A model generated the notes under the pieces. The model made no database searches. It was not told where the DNA came from and saw only the letters and a program-made list of their open reading frames with translations. Source: CAZVIK01 sp964627045 (GTDB lineage Bacteria; Acidobacteriota; Terriglobia; Bryobacterales; Bryobacteraceae). From it: a stretch of 32,766 bases of DNA. The position numbers and the translations under genes were made by a program. Below are positions 1 to 8,559 of the stretch, in pieces (the stretch's first letter is position 1; each line of letters opens with the position of its first letter). Where the stretch lies: the NCBI GenBank assembly GCA_964627045.1, contig CAZVIK010000018.1, positions 1-32,766 of the forward strand. Direction: 5' to 3'.

Positions 1-489
1 GCCGAGCTTCTTCTCTCCCCACAGGAACAAGAAAGACTTCTGAAAGAGGCGGCGAGACGCAAGCGGGACTTTATCCCGAAAAACCATACGGAAGGAACAC
101 GGGCGCAAAGACTTCTCGATGCCATTGGCTCTTATTGTCGGGAGCGGACGTTCCTTCCCAACGCCCCGTATGCACCCGGGGTCACCGGCGTGCGACTATC
201 ACAGGGCGAGTTGTTTCATCTGAATTCCGGGCGCTATATGGAGGCCGGTGCAAGACTCAAGAGGGTGTTAGCTGAGTGTGTGGCAGAAAACCTGCTCGTC
301 GCACGGCAAAGCGCAGCGTCCACATCGCGCGAGAGTGGAACCATCTTCTATCTAAATCGCACACTCTGCATGCATTACGACCTACCATTGCAGATGGGCG
401 GATGGCAGGACCTCGATGCTGAGGAGTTGATGACGTGGATGGAGCGTGGCCGCATGCCGACTAAACGCAAGCTTCTGGAGGCGCTATAG
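1..489 (+). CDS. C-terminal part of an unrecognised protein (5' end outside window)
   Basis: The reading frame is open from the first base, so this is the last 162 residues of a longer protein; the ATG-like start at 190 is internal. The visible part is rich in Arg, Lys and Leu and mostly helical in character, with a segment reading FYLNRTLCMHYDLPL and then GGWQDLDAEEL near the end. It could be a winged-helix-like tail of a larger protein, but I do not recognise a family. The stop codon is immediately followed by the ATG of the next gene at 490, so the two are very likely co-translated and work together. The neighbouring type I restriction operon suggests a defence island, which is context only. 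Confidence 0.7.
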   Translation, partial: AELLLSPQEQERLLKEAARRKRDFIPKNHTEGTRAQRLLDAIGSYCRERTFLPNAPYAPGVTGVRLSQGELFHLNSGRYMEAGARLKRVLAECVAENLLVARQSAASTSRESGTIFYLNRTLCMHYDLPLQMGGWQDLDAEELMTWMERGRMPTKRKLLEAL

Positions 490-1668
490 ATGCTCTGGAA
501 GCATTACGTATTCCGACGCGGACCAGACGTGCACACTACGTGGGATTTGCTGTTTGAGCGACGCCCCATGCGGCTTCTATACATCGCTGGCGACGGCTTT
601 GATGTCCGGGCGCAGACCGTCATGAAGGCGTTCGTTGAGAACCTGCGAGAGTCGCGGCCGCGGGTCGAGAAGGCGACGCTGCTCAAAGTAGGGCTAACCG
701 GTTACGAACTGCCAGAGGAACTCCGGGCGCAGACCGAGGAGAATGGCCGCGCACTCGCCGAAGTATTCGCGACAATCGGAGACTCAGTCAACATCACGAT
801 CGGGTCGTCCGCCAGTGAAGACGATGATATGAGCGCGAGCACTGCCTTGCGGATTGGCGCCGAGCAGGTGCTCTCGCACATCGGGGATGAGACGGACATC
901 GTGCTCGATGTCAGCTCGCTGCCTCGGGTTGTCTATCTGGCGCTTCTGACCGGCATCCTCAACAAGCTAATCGGTGACAGGCAGGCTTCAAACGCGCTAT
1001 TTGCGAACGGCGTGAATTTTCAGGTTCTGGTTGGTGAGGACGCCGCGCTCGATGCGACTATCCGGTCGGAGGATCCCAGCAACGATTTGATTCTCATCCC
1101 TGGTTTTTCTGGTGCCCTGCACGCAGAGAGCTACCAGGACTGGCCGCTCGTCTGGTTTCCGATCTTGGGCGAGAGCAAACGCAGCCAACTCGAGAAGGTC
1201 ATGGCGCTCGCCATTCCGCCCAACGCGGAGATCTGTCCAGTCCTGCCGCATCCCTCACGCGACCCTCGCCGTGCAGACCGGCTGCTGATCGAGTACAGGC
1301 AGCCTCTAATCGACACGCGCGGAACCCCGACGGATAACATCCTTCTCGCGCATGAGTCCCACCCGTTCGAAGCATACCGGCAGCTGCTCAAGGCGATGCG
1401 GCGTTACCGTGACAGTATGCGGGTGATGGGCGGATGCCGGCTGGTGGTCACGCCACTTGCGAGCAAGTTGATAACGCTCGGTGCGGGTTTGGCGTGTTTT
1501 GAGATGCGGCCTGCGGATGTGACGGCTGATTACGGCATCGCGATCCCATATGCGGAGCCGACCCGCTATGTCGCCAGCGTCGAAGCCTTACGAAGCTCGA
1601 AACCTGAGATCTCAGCACTCGTGTTGACCGGGGATGCTTACGAGGACCGCGATCGTCCACAAGCGTGA
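490..1668 (+). CDS. Unrecognised 392-residue protein, possibly Rossmann-like, next to a restriction system
   Basis: The ATG abuts the stop of the upstream gene with no spacer, so the two form one transcription unit. After about 28 residues there is a hydrophobic beta-strand pattern (RLLYIAGDGFDVRAQ), a further strand and turn near LLKVGLTGYELP, and another strand with an acidic end at DIVLDVSSLPR near residue 140. A late segment reads TPLASKLITLGAGLACFE. Alternating strands and helices suggest a Rossmann-like alpha/beta fold, which is inference. There is no Walker A, nuclease or transmembrane motif that I can name. It converges on hsdM with only 24 bases between. Its place beside a restriction operon makes a defence-associated sensor or effector plausible, but the function is unknown. 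Confidence 0.8.
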   Translation: MLWKHYVFRRGPDVHTTWDLLFERRPMRLLYIAGDGFDVRAQTVMKAFVENLRESRPRVEKATLLKVGLTGYELPEELRAQTEENGRALAEVFATIGDSVNITIGSSASEDDDMSASTALRIGAEQVLSHIGDETDIVLDVSSLPRVVYLALLTGILNKLIGDRQASNALFANGVNFQVLVGEDAALDATIRSEDPSNDLILIPGFSGALHAESYQDWPLVWFPILGESKRSQLEKVMALAIPPNAEICPVLPHPSRDPRRADRLLIEYRQPLIDTRGTPTDNILLAHESHPFEAYRQLLKAMRRYRDSMRVMGGCRLVVTPLASKLITLGAGLACFEMRPADVTADYGIAIPYAEPTRYVASVEALRSSKPEISALVLTGDAYEDRDRPQA

Positions 1669-1675
1669 TGTTTCG

Positions 1676-1691
1676 GGAGCATACGCGCTCC
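1676..1691. terminator. Weak hairpin between convergent genes
   Basis: A five-base stem, GGAGC and GCTCC, encloses the six-base loop atacgc in the 24-base gap between the convergent stops at 1668 and 1693. No T-tract follows on either strand, so it is a weak candidate for a shared terminator. Confidence 0.25.
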
Positions 1692-1692
1692 G

Positions 1693-3303
1693 TCAAGCTT
1701 GCTGAACTGATCGCAGTTCCGCGATCAATGACGCGATCTCCCTCTGCTTCGCCTCGATGATGTCCAGCAGTTCGGCCGGCGTACGCTTGTCCTCGTCGTC
1801 GATGACGTGCGGGTTGACCGCCTTCAGGTCGAAGTTCCTGACCTCAATTTGGCTGCGGGTGACGGTCCAGCTACGCGGCGAGTTGCTCCGCTTCGGGAGG
1901 CGAGCGAAGAAGTCGTCGAAGTGGCTGGTCGTCAACGGCTTCTTTTTCGAGGCCTTCACGTCCGAGAGGTCGTAGTACCAGATCTTCTCCGTCGGCTCGC
2001 CCTTGGTGAAGAAGACGAGGTTGGTCTTCACGCTCGCGCCAGCAGCGACGAACACACCGGCAGGCAGACTGAGGATGCACCACACGTTGCAGTCGTCCAG
2101 AAGCTTCTTCTTGGTCTGGAGGAACGCCGTTTCGCTCGTCCGGAACAACACCCCCTCATCGAGCACGATGCCGCACCGGCCATCGGGCTTCAGGCTATCG
2201 ATAACGTGCTGGAGGAACAGCACCTGCGTGGCGCCGGTCTTGTAAGCGAACCGCGTTTGCGCGTCCTTTCCCTCCTTCCCGCCAAAAGGCGGGTTGGTCA
2301 GCACTATGTCGTGGAGTGACGGCGCATCTTGGAACAACCCGCCATAGATCTCCTGCCCCGTCAGCGTGTTCCCGTGCCACAGGTTCGGCTGGTCGATGCC
2401 GTGAAGCACAAGGTTGGCGAGCGCGATTGGGTAGATCAGGTTTTCTTTTTCGCGTCCATAGAACGTCCGCTCCCGCAGAGACTCCAACTGATCGCCTGTA
2501 GCGTCGTCGCCCAAGTTGGCCCTCATATACTCGAAGCTCTGAGCTAGAAATCCACCTGTGCCGCAGCCCGGGTCGTATACGGTTTCTCCCACACGCGGGT
2601 TGATGGCGCGAACCATCGTGCGAATGACTTCGCGAGGGGTGAAGAACTGCCCGCCGTCGTTCCCCTTCTCGCCCATCTTCAGAAGGAGGCCCTCGTAGAC
2701 CTGCGAAAGCGTGAACACGTGAGTCGGGTCTACGGTCTCGCTGCTGATCTCGTGGACCTTGTCCAGCACGTCCAGCATGTTGCGCTCGGTGTCGATCCGA
2801 ACACTCTCGACGCCCGACATGATTTCGCTGATGACCTTTTGCCTGGCCGTGGCCCCAGGTTTGNNNNNNNNNNAAACCCAGTTCCCCCCCAATTTTTTTG
2901 GTTTTTTCCATTGGCCTGGCCGGGGCCCCCGGTTTTTTTTTATCCCCCGCAATTTCGGTATCAATTTGGTATTTACGTACCCAAAGAATGCGCCGAGCGA
3001 TCCGTCCTGTAGGGCCTTCCGTTCTTTGCCCTCCGGCGCCGCCCAATCCTGCCAGCGGTAGGGTTTCTCGATGGACGCCTGAAACTCGACTCCGACCGCC
3101 TCGGACTCCTGCGCCTCCTGTTCCTCGCGCTCGTCGAGAATGCGGAGAAACAGGATCCAGGTGAGTTCTGGGACGTACTGCATCGCGCCCGCGCAGTTGG
3201 ACCTACGCATAATGTCGCAGATGCTCTTGACGGCGGTATTGACCGACTGCTGCGTCAGTAGTCGCTTGCCGTTCCCGTTTTTGTTTCCGTTAAGATTCCG
3301 CAT
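1693..3303 (-). CDS. hsdM: Type I restriction-modification DNA methyltransferase subunit, HsdM (contains an assembly gap)
   Basis: HsdM is the N6-adenine methyltransferase subunit that, with HsdS, modifies the recognition site using S-adenosylmethionine. The N-terminal helical HsdM_N-type part ends near the gap. It is followed by the family segment RQKVISEIMSG, then FFTPREV, the AdoMet motif I DPGCGTGGFL and the catalytic motif IV TNPPFGG. The C-terminus has the usual helical tail. Ten N at 2864-2873 fall inside the gene. The flanking 2874-2935 looks like a degraded second copy of 2837-2862, and it adds about 25 unlikely residues (including KKPKKLGGNWV) before KPGATARQKV. The real protein is therefore probably about 510 residues and intact. 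The start overlaps the end of hsdS by 14 bases. Confidence 0.93.
   Translation of the reverse strand: MRNLNGNKNGNGKRLLTQQSVNTAVKSICDIMRRSNCAGAMQYVPELTWILFLRILDEREEQEAQESEAVGVEFQASIEKPYRWQDWAAPEGKERKALQDGSLGAFFGYVNTKLIPKLRGIKKNRGPRPGQWKKPKKLGGNWVXXXXKPGATARQKVISEIMSGVESVRIDTERNMLDVLDKVHEISSETVDPTHVFTLSQVYEGLLLKMGEKGNDGGQFFTPREVIRTMVRAINPRVGETVYDPGCGTGGFLAQSFEYMRANLGDDATGDQLESLRERTFYGREKENLIYPIALANLVLHGIDQPNLWHGNTLTGQEIYGGLFQDAPSLHDIVLTNPPFGGKEGKDAQTRFAYKTGATQVLFLQHVIDSLKPDGRCGIVLDEGVLFRTSETAFLQTKKKLLDDCNVWCILSLPAGVFVAAGASVKTNLVFFTKGEPTEKIWYYDLSDVKASKKKPLTTSHFDDFFARLPKRSNSPRSWTVTRSQIEVRNFDLKAVNPHVIDDEDKRTPAELLDIIEAKQREIASLIAELRSVQQA
2864..2873. other. Assembly gap (10 N) inside hsdM
   Basis: Ten N of conventional length. 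The sequence on the right is rich in stretched homopolymers and repeats, with errors, the bases left of the gap. This points to two overlapping contig ends that were not merged rather than to missing sequence. Confidence 0.95.
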
Positions 3304-4465
3304 GAACTAACCCAACCGAAAGTGAACTGCTAATCAACGAGGTGCGCATGGATGCAAGCGCCGCAGCCTGCGTCGAGAGGGCCTCCGTCAGCGCACCTGA
3401 AAGAGCGAGCCTTGGCCGAACGCCGGCCACTACTGCATCCTGGACCTCCTTGTCTGGTGATGGCACGCGGAGGTCCCCAACCTTGTTGACGCTCAACGTG
3501 TACAGCCCACTCGTAGTCTTGGCCTTCTCAATCATCTGGCGCCTTCCAAACGCGCTGTTCAAATAAAGGCTCACGAACTCCGGGCTAGAGTCCTGACCTA
3601 AGCGCACTCGGATTACGTGGTTCTGGTGAATCCAGTCGCCGTTCTCATAGAACAGTGCGTTTCTGCCGATTTCTTGTAGACTGCCGTTACCCTCCACGAT
3701 CAACAAATCTCCCTTGTAGAGACGAAGCCGCTCGAACTCCCGGGGCGACACCTCGAAGCGCTCCGTGTCGGTCAGATCCAGGAATCCGTGCTGGACATTT
3801 CTGACAGTCAAGAATGGGTAGTGGAGCTTCGTTGGGGCGCGGTGTGGCGCCTTCTGGATACCGCCAACTATTTCAGCAATGGACTCCAGGGGCACCGACG
3901 GCCATGTCTGCGATTCGGCGCTACCGAAAACCTCACGGGTCAAGGCGGCGCGAAGATCGCCAGCGACGGACACTGCTTCGTCTACCTTGTTGCACCCGGC
4001 TTGACACAGCTCAAGCTTTCGCGCAGTGCATTCCTGCGATTCCCAATCCGGTAGGACAACGCTGCCTCTCACCAACCGCTTGAACAGCAGACGTTCTCGA
4101 ACTGCTCCGCGCGCTAGCGAACGGATGAACTGCTCGCCGTGGCTTGAGCGCAGCCAGTAGTAAAACCAGCGGTGGTGGAGCACGCCAGGCCGGGTGCGGA
4201 ACACAACGTAGTCCGGGCTGGTGATCCCCGGCTCGTCGCGGTCGTCCACCATCGCGATGGACCCAATCATGATGCGCATCGGGTTGTAGAAGATCGTCCC
4301 CGGCTCGACCAATTTGTAGCGCTCTGGAGACTTACCGACCGGCTCCTTGGCAAGTGCCAAGCCCGCGCGTGTGGCGCCCAGGACGCGATACTCAGACCAT
4401 TTGGGCCCGACGCCCGACGCAACCTCGACCAAGGCATCGCTGAGGGGGACGTTGCGAATGCTCAT
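3290..4465 (-). CDS. hsdS: Type I restriction-modification specificity subunit, HsdS
   Basis: HsdS selects the DNA target and bridges HsdM and HsdR. The protein has 391 residues, a normal length, with two tandem target-recognition halves. The first covers roughly residues 1-150. A helical spacer follows (CTARKLELCQAGCNKVDEAV and on to the ALTREVF segment, about 150-185). The second half opens with WPSVPLESIAEIVGGIQK and includes the typical strand pair YPFLTVRNVQ and the segment YKGDLLIVEGNGS. It ends in a second helical repeat after VGDLRVPSP. The ATG overlaps the hsdR stop by four bases (ATGA), which implies translational coupling. Recognition halves vary greatly between strains, so the target sequence cannot be read from the protein. 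Confidence 0.93.
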   Translation of the reverse strand: MSIRNVPLSDALVEVASGVGPKWSEYRVLGATRAGLALAKEPVGKSPERYKLVEPGTIFYNPMRIMIGSIAMVDDRDEPGITSPDYVVFRTRPGVLHHRWFYYWLRSSHGEQFIRSLARGAVRERLLFKRLVRGSVVLPDWESQECTARKLELCQAGCNKVDEAVSVAGDLRAALTREVFGSAESQTWPSVPLESIAEIVGGIQKAPHRAPTKLHYPFLTVRNVQHGFLDLTDTERFEVSPREFERLRLYKGDLLIVEGNGSLQEIGRNALFYENGDWIHQNHVIRVRLGQDSSPEFVSLYLNSAFGRRQMIEKAKTTSGLYTLSVNKVGDLRVPSPDKEVQDAVVAGVRPRLALSGALTEALSTQAAALASMRTSLISSSLSVGLVHAES

Positions 4466-6837
4466 GCCGTGAACATCCTCCGTTTGGTTTCAGCGAGCAC
4501 TTGAGCGGGCACGCCGGCAAGTTTGAGCGCAGAAATCCCGCCCGCGCCGCGCATCTCGGGCGTGGCAAAGATCTGCGGGTTCTCCAAGCCGTCCGTGCCT
4601 GCTTTGGCGAACTGGCTGGCCAGTGCCCGCACGGCGCCCGCCGCCTGAGGTGGCATCGAGCTGAGCCAGGGGGCGTGCTTATACCCGAACGCCGTCGCCC
4701 GCTCAACCCGCGTCCGCGGCTGCATTCCGTAACCGAGTTCGGCCAGCACGTCGTAAAGGTCGAAAGCCTGCATCTCCTCAAGGTCCCGCACCAGTAGAAC
4801 GGACCGGCCGGCATCGGGTAGCTGGCCGATCAACATGCGTCTCTCTTGCGGCGCGACCCACTTCGCGCGGAAGTCGTCGAGAGTCGGCGCTTCCTCCACC
4901 AGCTTTGCGGCAAGCCGCTCCTTGTATTCCTCCACCGTCACCGGCATCGCCTTCCCATCCACCGATGTGAGGATCAGTTTGCCGGCGTCGGTCACGATCA
5001 CATCGAATCCATGGACCATGATCGACGGCTCGGGTGGAGGCGGTGGTGGCGGCTCTGGACCCTCGCCGGGCTCCTTTGGTTTGGGAGGCGGTGTGATCTT
5101 CGTGATGAACTTCTGCCCGAACAAGCGAGTCGCGTCCGTGTAGTCGTACACGCGGAACATGAGCTTGCCGGTTGCCGGGTCGAGCCGGGTTCCGCGGCCG
5201 ACCATCTGGTAGAACGCGATCGGCGAGCGGACGTACTTGAAGAAGACGATGTTCCGGACTCGTGGCACATCGACACCCGTAGTCAAGAGATCGACGGTGG
5301 CTGCGATGAAGAAGGATCGCGAGGCGCCTTTGAGATCCGCGAGGTACTGCGCGCCACCGACACTGGCCGTGCATTTGAACGCGTAGGGTTCCAGTCGCTG
5401 CTTGCCATTCACTGCACACCACTGCGCATACAAGTTGTTCATGGCGATAGCCACATCGTCAGCATGGCGGTCGCGCACGCAGAATATGATCGTCTTCTGT
5501 TCCGGACTGCCTGTCTCCAGCAGATACCGGAAGAGGTCCTCGCACATCGCGAGAACACGATCCGGGAGCAGTAGCCGGTCCTCAAATTCCGTCTTCTCGT
5601 AGAGGTCCTGGAGTTGTTCGCGAGTGACGGGCTGGCCGGTGTTCGCGTCCACAGGGCCACGAGCGAGGATGTCGTCGATCGTGATGCCCGTGTCGTCGAG
5701 GTTGACGCGGCCTTTCTGGATCTCACATGCCGCCAGGTATCCGTCCTCGATGCCCTGGGCCATGTCGTACTCGTACACGGGCTCGCCAAAATGCCTGACG
5801 TTGTCGGCACTGATGGCGAGGTCCATCGCCGCCGCCGCGCTCTCCTCCGGGATCTCCAGTTCGCGCGGCGTAGCCGTGAGGCCGATTTGGACCGCGTCCG
5901 GGTTCCTGGTCAAGATCTGCGACCACTTGCCCCACGCACTCCTATGGCATTCATCAATGACGATGTGGGTGAAGTAGTTGGGCGGGTAGAAGGTCGTCAA
6001 GAAGTTCGCCGAACCTTCATCATTCGAGACGTCGAGCGTCTGGTAAGTCGCTACGTGGATGCGGGCGTTTCGAGCATTGTTGGTGCCGTCCTGGCGCCGA
6101 TAGACCTCCGCAGCGTCGGAGCCGAAGATATTCTGCAAAGCGCCCAAACCCTGCGCGCGGAGCTCGTCGCGATCACACACAAATAAGGCGCGTTTGAGAT
6201 GACCCGCGTCCGCAATCTTCTTCAAGAGGTTCACAGCGATGAACGTTTTGCCCGCCCCAGTCGCCAGTGCGAGCAATGCACGCTTTTCGCCACGAGCAAG
6301 CTTTTCCAACACCGCACGGATGGCGGCGTCCTGGTAATAGCGCCTTGTTGCCTCGCCACCCATGTACCTGACCAGGAGTGGCTTCGCACGCTCCGATGCC
6401 AGGCTGAACTGCATTGCTTGTTCATAGCGGCCACGCAGTTCATCCGGTGTAGGAAGTTGGCTCAGCGGGCGTGGTGGACTCGTGAGGCCGGTGAAGCGAT
6501 CGTACTCCACGAACAGGTGCCCGTTGGTGGCGATCACAAACGGGACGTTGAGGCGCTTACAGGCGGCGTAGAGCTTTGCCTGCTCCAGTCCGTGCGTCGG
6601 CGGAAGGTGTTCGGCCTTGGCCTCGAGCACCGCGACGGCGACCGGTTGGGTGTCGATATTGACCTTCACGCGCAGCGTATAGTCAGTCCGGCCCTTACCA
6701 CGGCGGCGAGGCTTTCCCTCAATGATCTCGATTGTCCCGGCCGTCTCTTCCCGGCGGATATGGTCCTCGGTCCACCCGCGCCGGTGTAAAGCGGGGTCGA
6801 TCAACTTGGCACGGGTGTCTGCTTCGCTCAAGGGCAC
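4462..6837 (-). CDS. hsdR: Type I restriction endonuclease motor subunit, HsdR (EcoEI-like)
   Basis: HsdR cuts unmodified DNA after ATP-driven translocation in complex with HsdS and HsdM. The N-terminal PD-(D/E)XK nuclease is visible as D52 (RTDYTL) and the E72-x-K74 pair in VLEAKAE. The SF2 helicase core follows: Walker A ATGAGKTF at about 192-199, DECH at 295-298, TATPR at 321-325 and the motif VI segment YQMVGRGTRLDP. A proline-rich linker (PPPPPPPEPS) leads to a C-terminal domain like that of EcoEI-type subunits. The length of 791 residues fits that subfamily. The start codon is GTG with no clear ribosome-binding site. It is the first gene of the three-gene operon, so expression should start in the 6838-7374 region. 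Confidence 0.94.
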   Translation of the reverse strand: MPLSEADTRAKLIDPALHRRGWTEDHIRREETAGTIEIIEGKPRRRGKGRTDYTLRVKVNIDTQPVAVAVLEAKAEHLPPTHGLEQAKLYAACKRLNVPFVIATNGHLFVEYDRFTGLTSPPRPLSQLPTPDELRGRYEQAMQFSLASERAKPLLVRYMGGEATRRYYQDAAIRAVLEKLARGEKRALLALATGAGKTFIAVNLLKKIADAGHLKRALFVCDRDELRAQGLGALQNIFGSDAAEVYRRQDGTNNARNARIHVATYQTLDVSNDEGSANFLTTFYPPNYFTHIVIDECHRSAWGKWSQILTRNPDAVQIGLTATPRELEIPEESAAAAMDLAISADNVRHFGEPVYEYDMAQGIEDGYLAACEIQKGRVNLDDTGITIDDILARGPVDANTGQPVTREQLQDLYEKTEFEDRLLLPDRVLAMCEDLFRYLLETGSPEQKTIIFCVRDRHADDVAIAMNNLYAQWCAVNGKQRLEPYAFKCTASVGGAQYLADLKGASRSFFIAATVDLLTTGVDVPRVRNIVFFKYVRSPIAFYQMVGRGTRLDPATGKLMFRVYDYTDATRLFGQKFITKITPPPKPKEPGEGPEPPPPPPPEPSIMVHGFDVIVTDAGKLILTSVDGKAMPVTVEEYKERLAAKLVEEAPTLDDFRAKWVAPQERRMLIGQLPDAGRSVLLVRDLEEMQAFDLYDVLAELGYGMQPRTRVERATAFGYKHAPWLSSMPPQAAGAVRALASQFAKAGTDGLENPQIFATPEMRGAGGISALKLAGVPAQVLAETKRRMFTA

Positions 6838-7374
6838 GGTCGTCGCAAATCTTCTGAACTCATCAAGTTATCAGAGTGCGAGTGTTGACCGCCATTGCGA
6901 CCCGGTGTCGATGTTGCGCGTACCGCTGACCGAATGCGGCCTACGGGACCGGGAAACTCCGTTGAAGAAGCAGTTCACCAAGGGATGTTTTCACCTCACC
7001 CCAAGACGCTGGCGAAACTGCTTTCTTGCCCGCCATCGACGGGGCCCAACGGTCCTGCGATTCTGTAGTCCGACATCTTGCTCCGCAAACGAATAGAGAC
7101 AGGTGGTCCGCATCGGAGTCCAGTCGCAGGAGCGGCGGCACAGTTCCATTATTCGACTTGTTTTCATTTGTTTGGGAGTGGAGCGATTTCCACCGCAATC
7201 CACAGCCAACCCTTGGCAAGAACTCGATTTGCCCGGTTTTCATTGAGATCCGCTGTTGAAGCTTGTTCGTATTTTGTTCGCCATGCTACCCTTTGGTGTT
7301 GTACTCCAGGTCACGACCTTCCCCCACCGGGCCTGCCGATACAGCCACAACGTCTTTGGGAGGTGGCCCCCGCG
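6838..7374. other. Intergenic region between divergent hsdR and the 7375 gene
   Basis: About 540 bases without a convincing gene. It must hold the hsd promoter on the minus strand and the promoter of the plus-strand genes. A frame open from 7078 runs through it into the next gene, but its translation has no conserved look and it covers the SOS-like box, so I treat it as non-coding. No tRNA, attachment-site core or strong hairpin was seen. This is a likely place for a phage-chromosome boundary, although nothing in the sequence proves it. Confidence 0.5.
7263..7292 (+). promoter_or_regulatory. Candidate promoter overlapped by a GTTC-N7-GTTC LexA-type box
   Basis: GTTCGTATTTTGTTC at 7265-7279 fits the GTTC-N7-GTTC form known for alphaproteobacterial LexA boxes. 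It overlaps a possible -35 (TTGTTC, 7263-7268), with a weak -10 (TACCCT) 18 bases further on. It lies about 95 bases upstream of the ATG at 7375. A match of this size is expected about once by chance in a window this long, so position is the main support. Confidence 0.4.
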
Positions 7375-8559
7375 ATGGTTCGTTTCAACCCGAAGAGCTT
7401 CGCGCAGCCGGATCTGTTGAAGACCATTCAACCCGGCAACCTGATCCACCTCCTGGAACCCTGCCGTGGGTTCCTGGAGGATCGCGGCTTGTCTTTGCCG
7501 CGTGAGGACAATCCGGACATTGACTACGAGAAGCTGTCGGGGATCCTTGCGCAACCCGACGAGTTCATGGACTCTCATGTTGTCGAGGGACTCCACGTCA
7601 TCGGCAATCTCGGCACCGACGGGAACTTCGACCAACTCCTCGACATCGCCCGCCGCAACTTCATCGACGTCGACATGGAGGCCACCGCCGCCGACCTAGC
7701 GGCCCGGATCTGGATCGAGGCACCGCAGGCGCTGCTGTTGAAAGAGCGTGAGGCGGGATCTCATCGGCGCCGGAAGTTCGAGAGCTTTCGCGCGCGCGAT
7801 CCAGAGGCGGTGGTCGCGCCCGAGCAACTACCGATCCAGTTCGACGAACTGGAGGCTGACCTCGAGGGATGGTTCATGGCCAAGAAGCGCGGCATCGGCT
7901 GCCGCGTGATCCGAATCGACATCGATGGCGAGATCCGTTTCATGGTCCAGCACGGGCAACTCTGCAAGCGGGAGCCCAGCCGCAAGGGCGCGCAGTCCAC
8001 CTGCACGTTCTTCCGGCCGGAGAAAACGGACTTGGTCATTTACGACGCGGTGAACAACGAGCTGCGGATCAGCACGAGCACGATCGGCGAGTTGCGGCTC
8101 TACCGGGAGAAGTTCGGCAAGCACGTGTTTGGCGATGCGGAGAAGTTCGTCTACACCCAGAAGTACACGCTGGCGCCCTTTAAGACGGATGGGATCGCGT
8201 CCCTTCAATGCCGCGACGTCGGTGGGGTGGAGTGGGTCCGCCTGACCGAGCTCGAGTGTCTGTGGCCGAGTGCCTTCGACTATACGGAGAAGCTCAAGGC
8301 ATGGGACTTATTCCGGGCGCTGGAACTGCGGCAACGGAAGATTGAGGCGGATGCCGAGTTGCTCCACGCGCGGTTCGCAGTGAAGCTCGCCGGTGAGCCG
8401 AGCCCCAGGCCGGTGTTGGTCCAGCCGCCAAACATCGCGGAGTATGGCCGCGGCGAGGAGGCCGCCATCATCGAGCAATGGTTGCGCGCCCGCGGCTTCG
8501 TGATTGTGGGATCGGTGGCAGACGATGAGAACACTCAATCATTTATGGCGGTCGCTTGA
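7375..8559 (+). CDS. Unrecognised 394-residue protein at the left end of the phage region
   Basis: I place the start at ATG 7375, where GGGAGGTGG lies 8-9 bases upstream; the frame is open further upstream but is not protein-like there. The N-terminal 140 residues are acidic and helical. They are followed by a basic stretch (SHRRRKFESF) and a central segment with strand-rich character (CRVIRIDIDGEIRFMVQHG, then TFFRPEKTDLVIYD). A C-terminal helical part contains the basic segment ELRQRKIEADAELLHARF. No catalytic motif that I can name is present. The next gene overlaps its 3' end by about 35 bases, so the pair is probably co-expressed. The candidate SOS-like box upstream would suit a phage control gene, but the function is unknown. 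Confidence 0.75.
   Translation: MVRFNPKSFAQPDLLKTIQPGNLIHLLEPCRGFLEDRGLSLPREDNPDIDYEKLSGILAQPDEFMDSHVVEGLHVIGNLGTDGNFDQLLDIARRNFIDVDMEATAADLAARIWIEAPQALLLKEREAGSHRRRKFESFRARDPEAVVAPEQLPIQFDELEADLEGWFMAKKRGIGCRVIRIDIDGEIRFMVQHGQLCKREPSRKGAQSTCTFFRPEKTDLVIYDAVNNELRISTSTIGELRLYREKFGKHVFGDAEKFVYTQKYTLAPFKTDGIASLQCRDVGGVEWVRLTELECLWPSAFDYTEKLKAWDLFRALELRQRKIEADAELLHARFAVKLAGEPSPRPVLVQPPNIAEYGRGEEAAIIEQWLRARGFVIVGSVADDENTQSFMAVA

Noticed and set aside
1757..2547. Plus-strand frames opposite hsdM
   Set aside because: They are antisense shadows of a gene with clear methyltransferase motifs.
7078..7374. N-terminal extension of the 7375 gene
   Set aside because: No ribosome site at 7078, unnatural composition, and it would cover the likely promoter; the ATG at 7375 has a good site.
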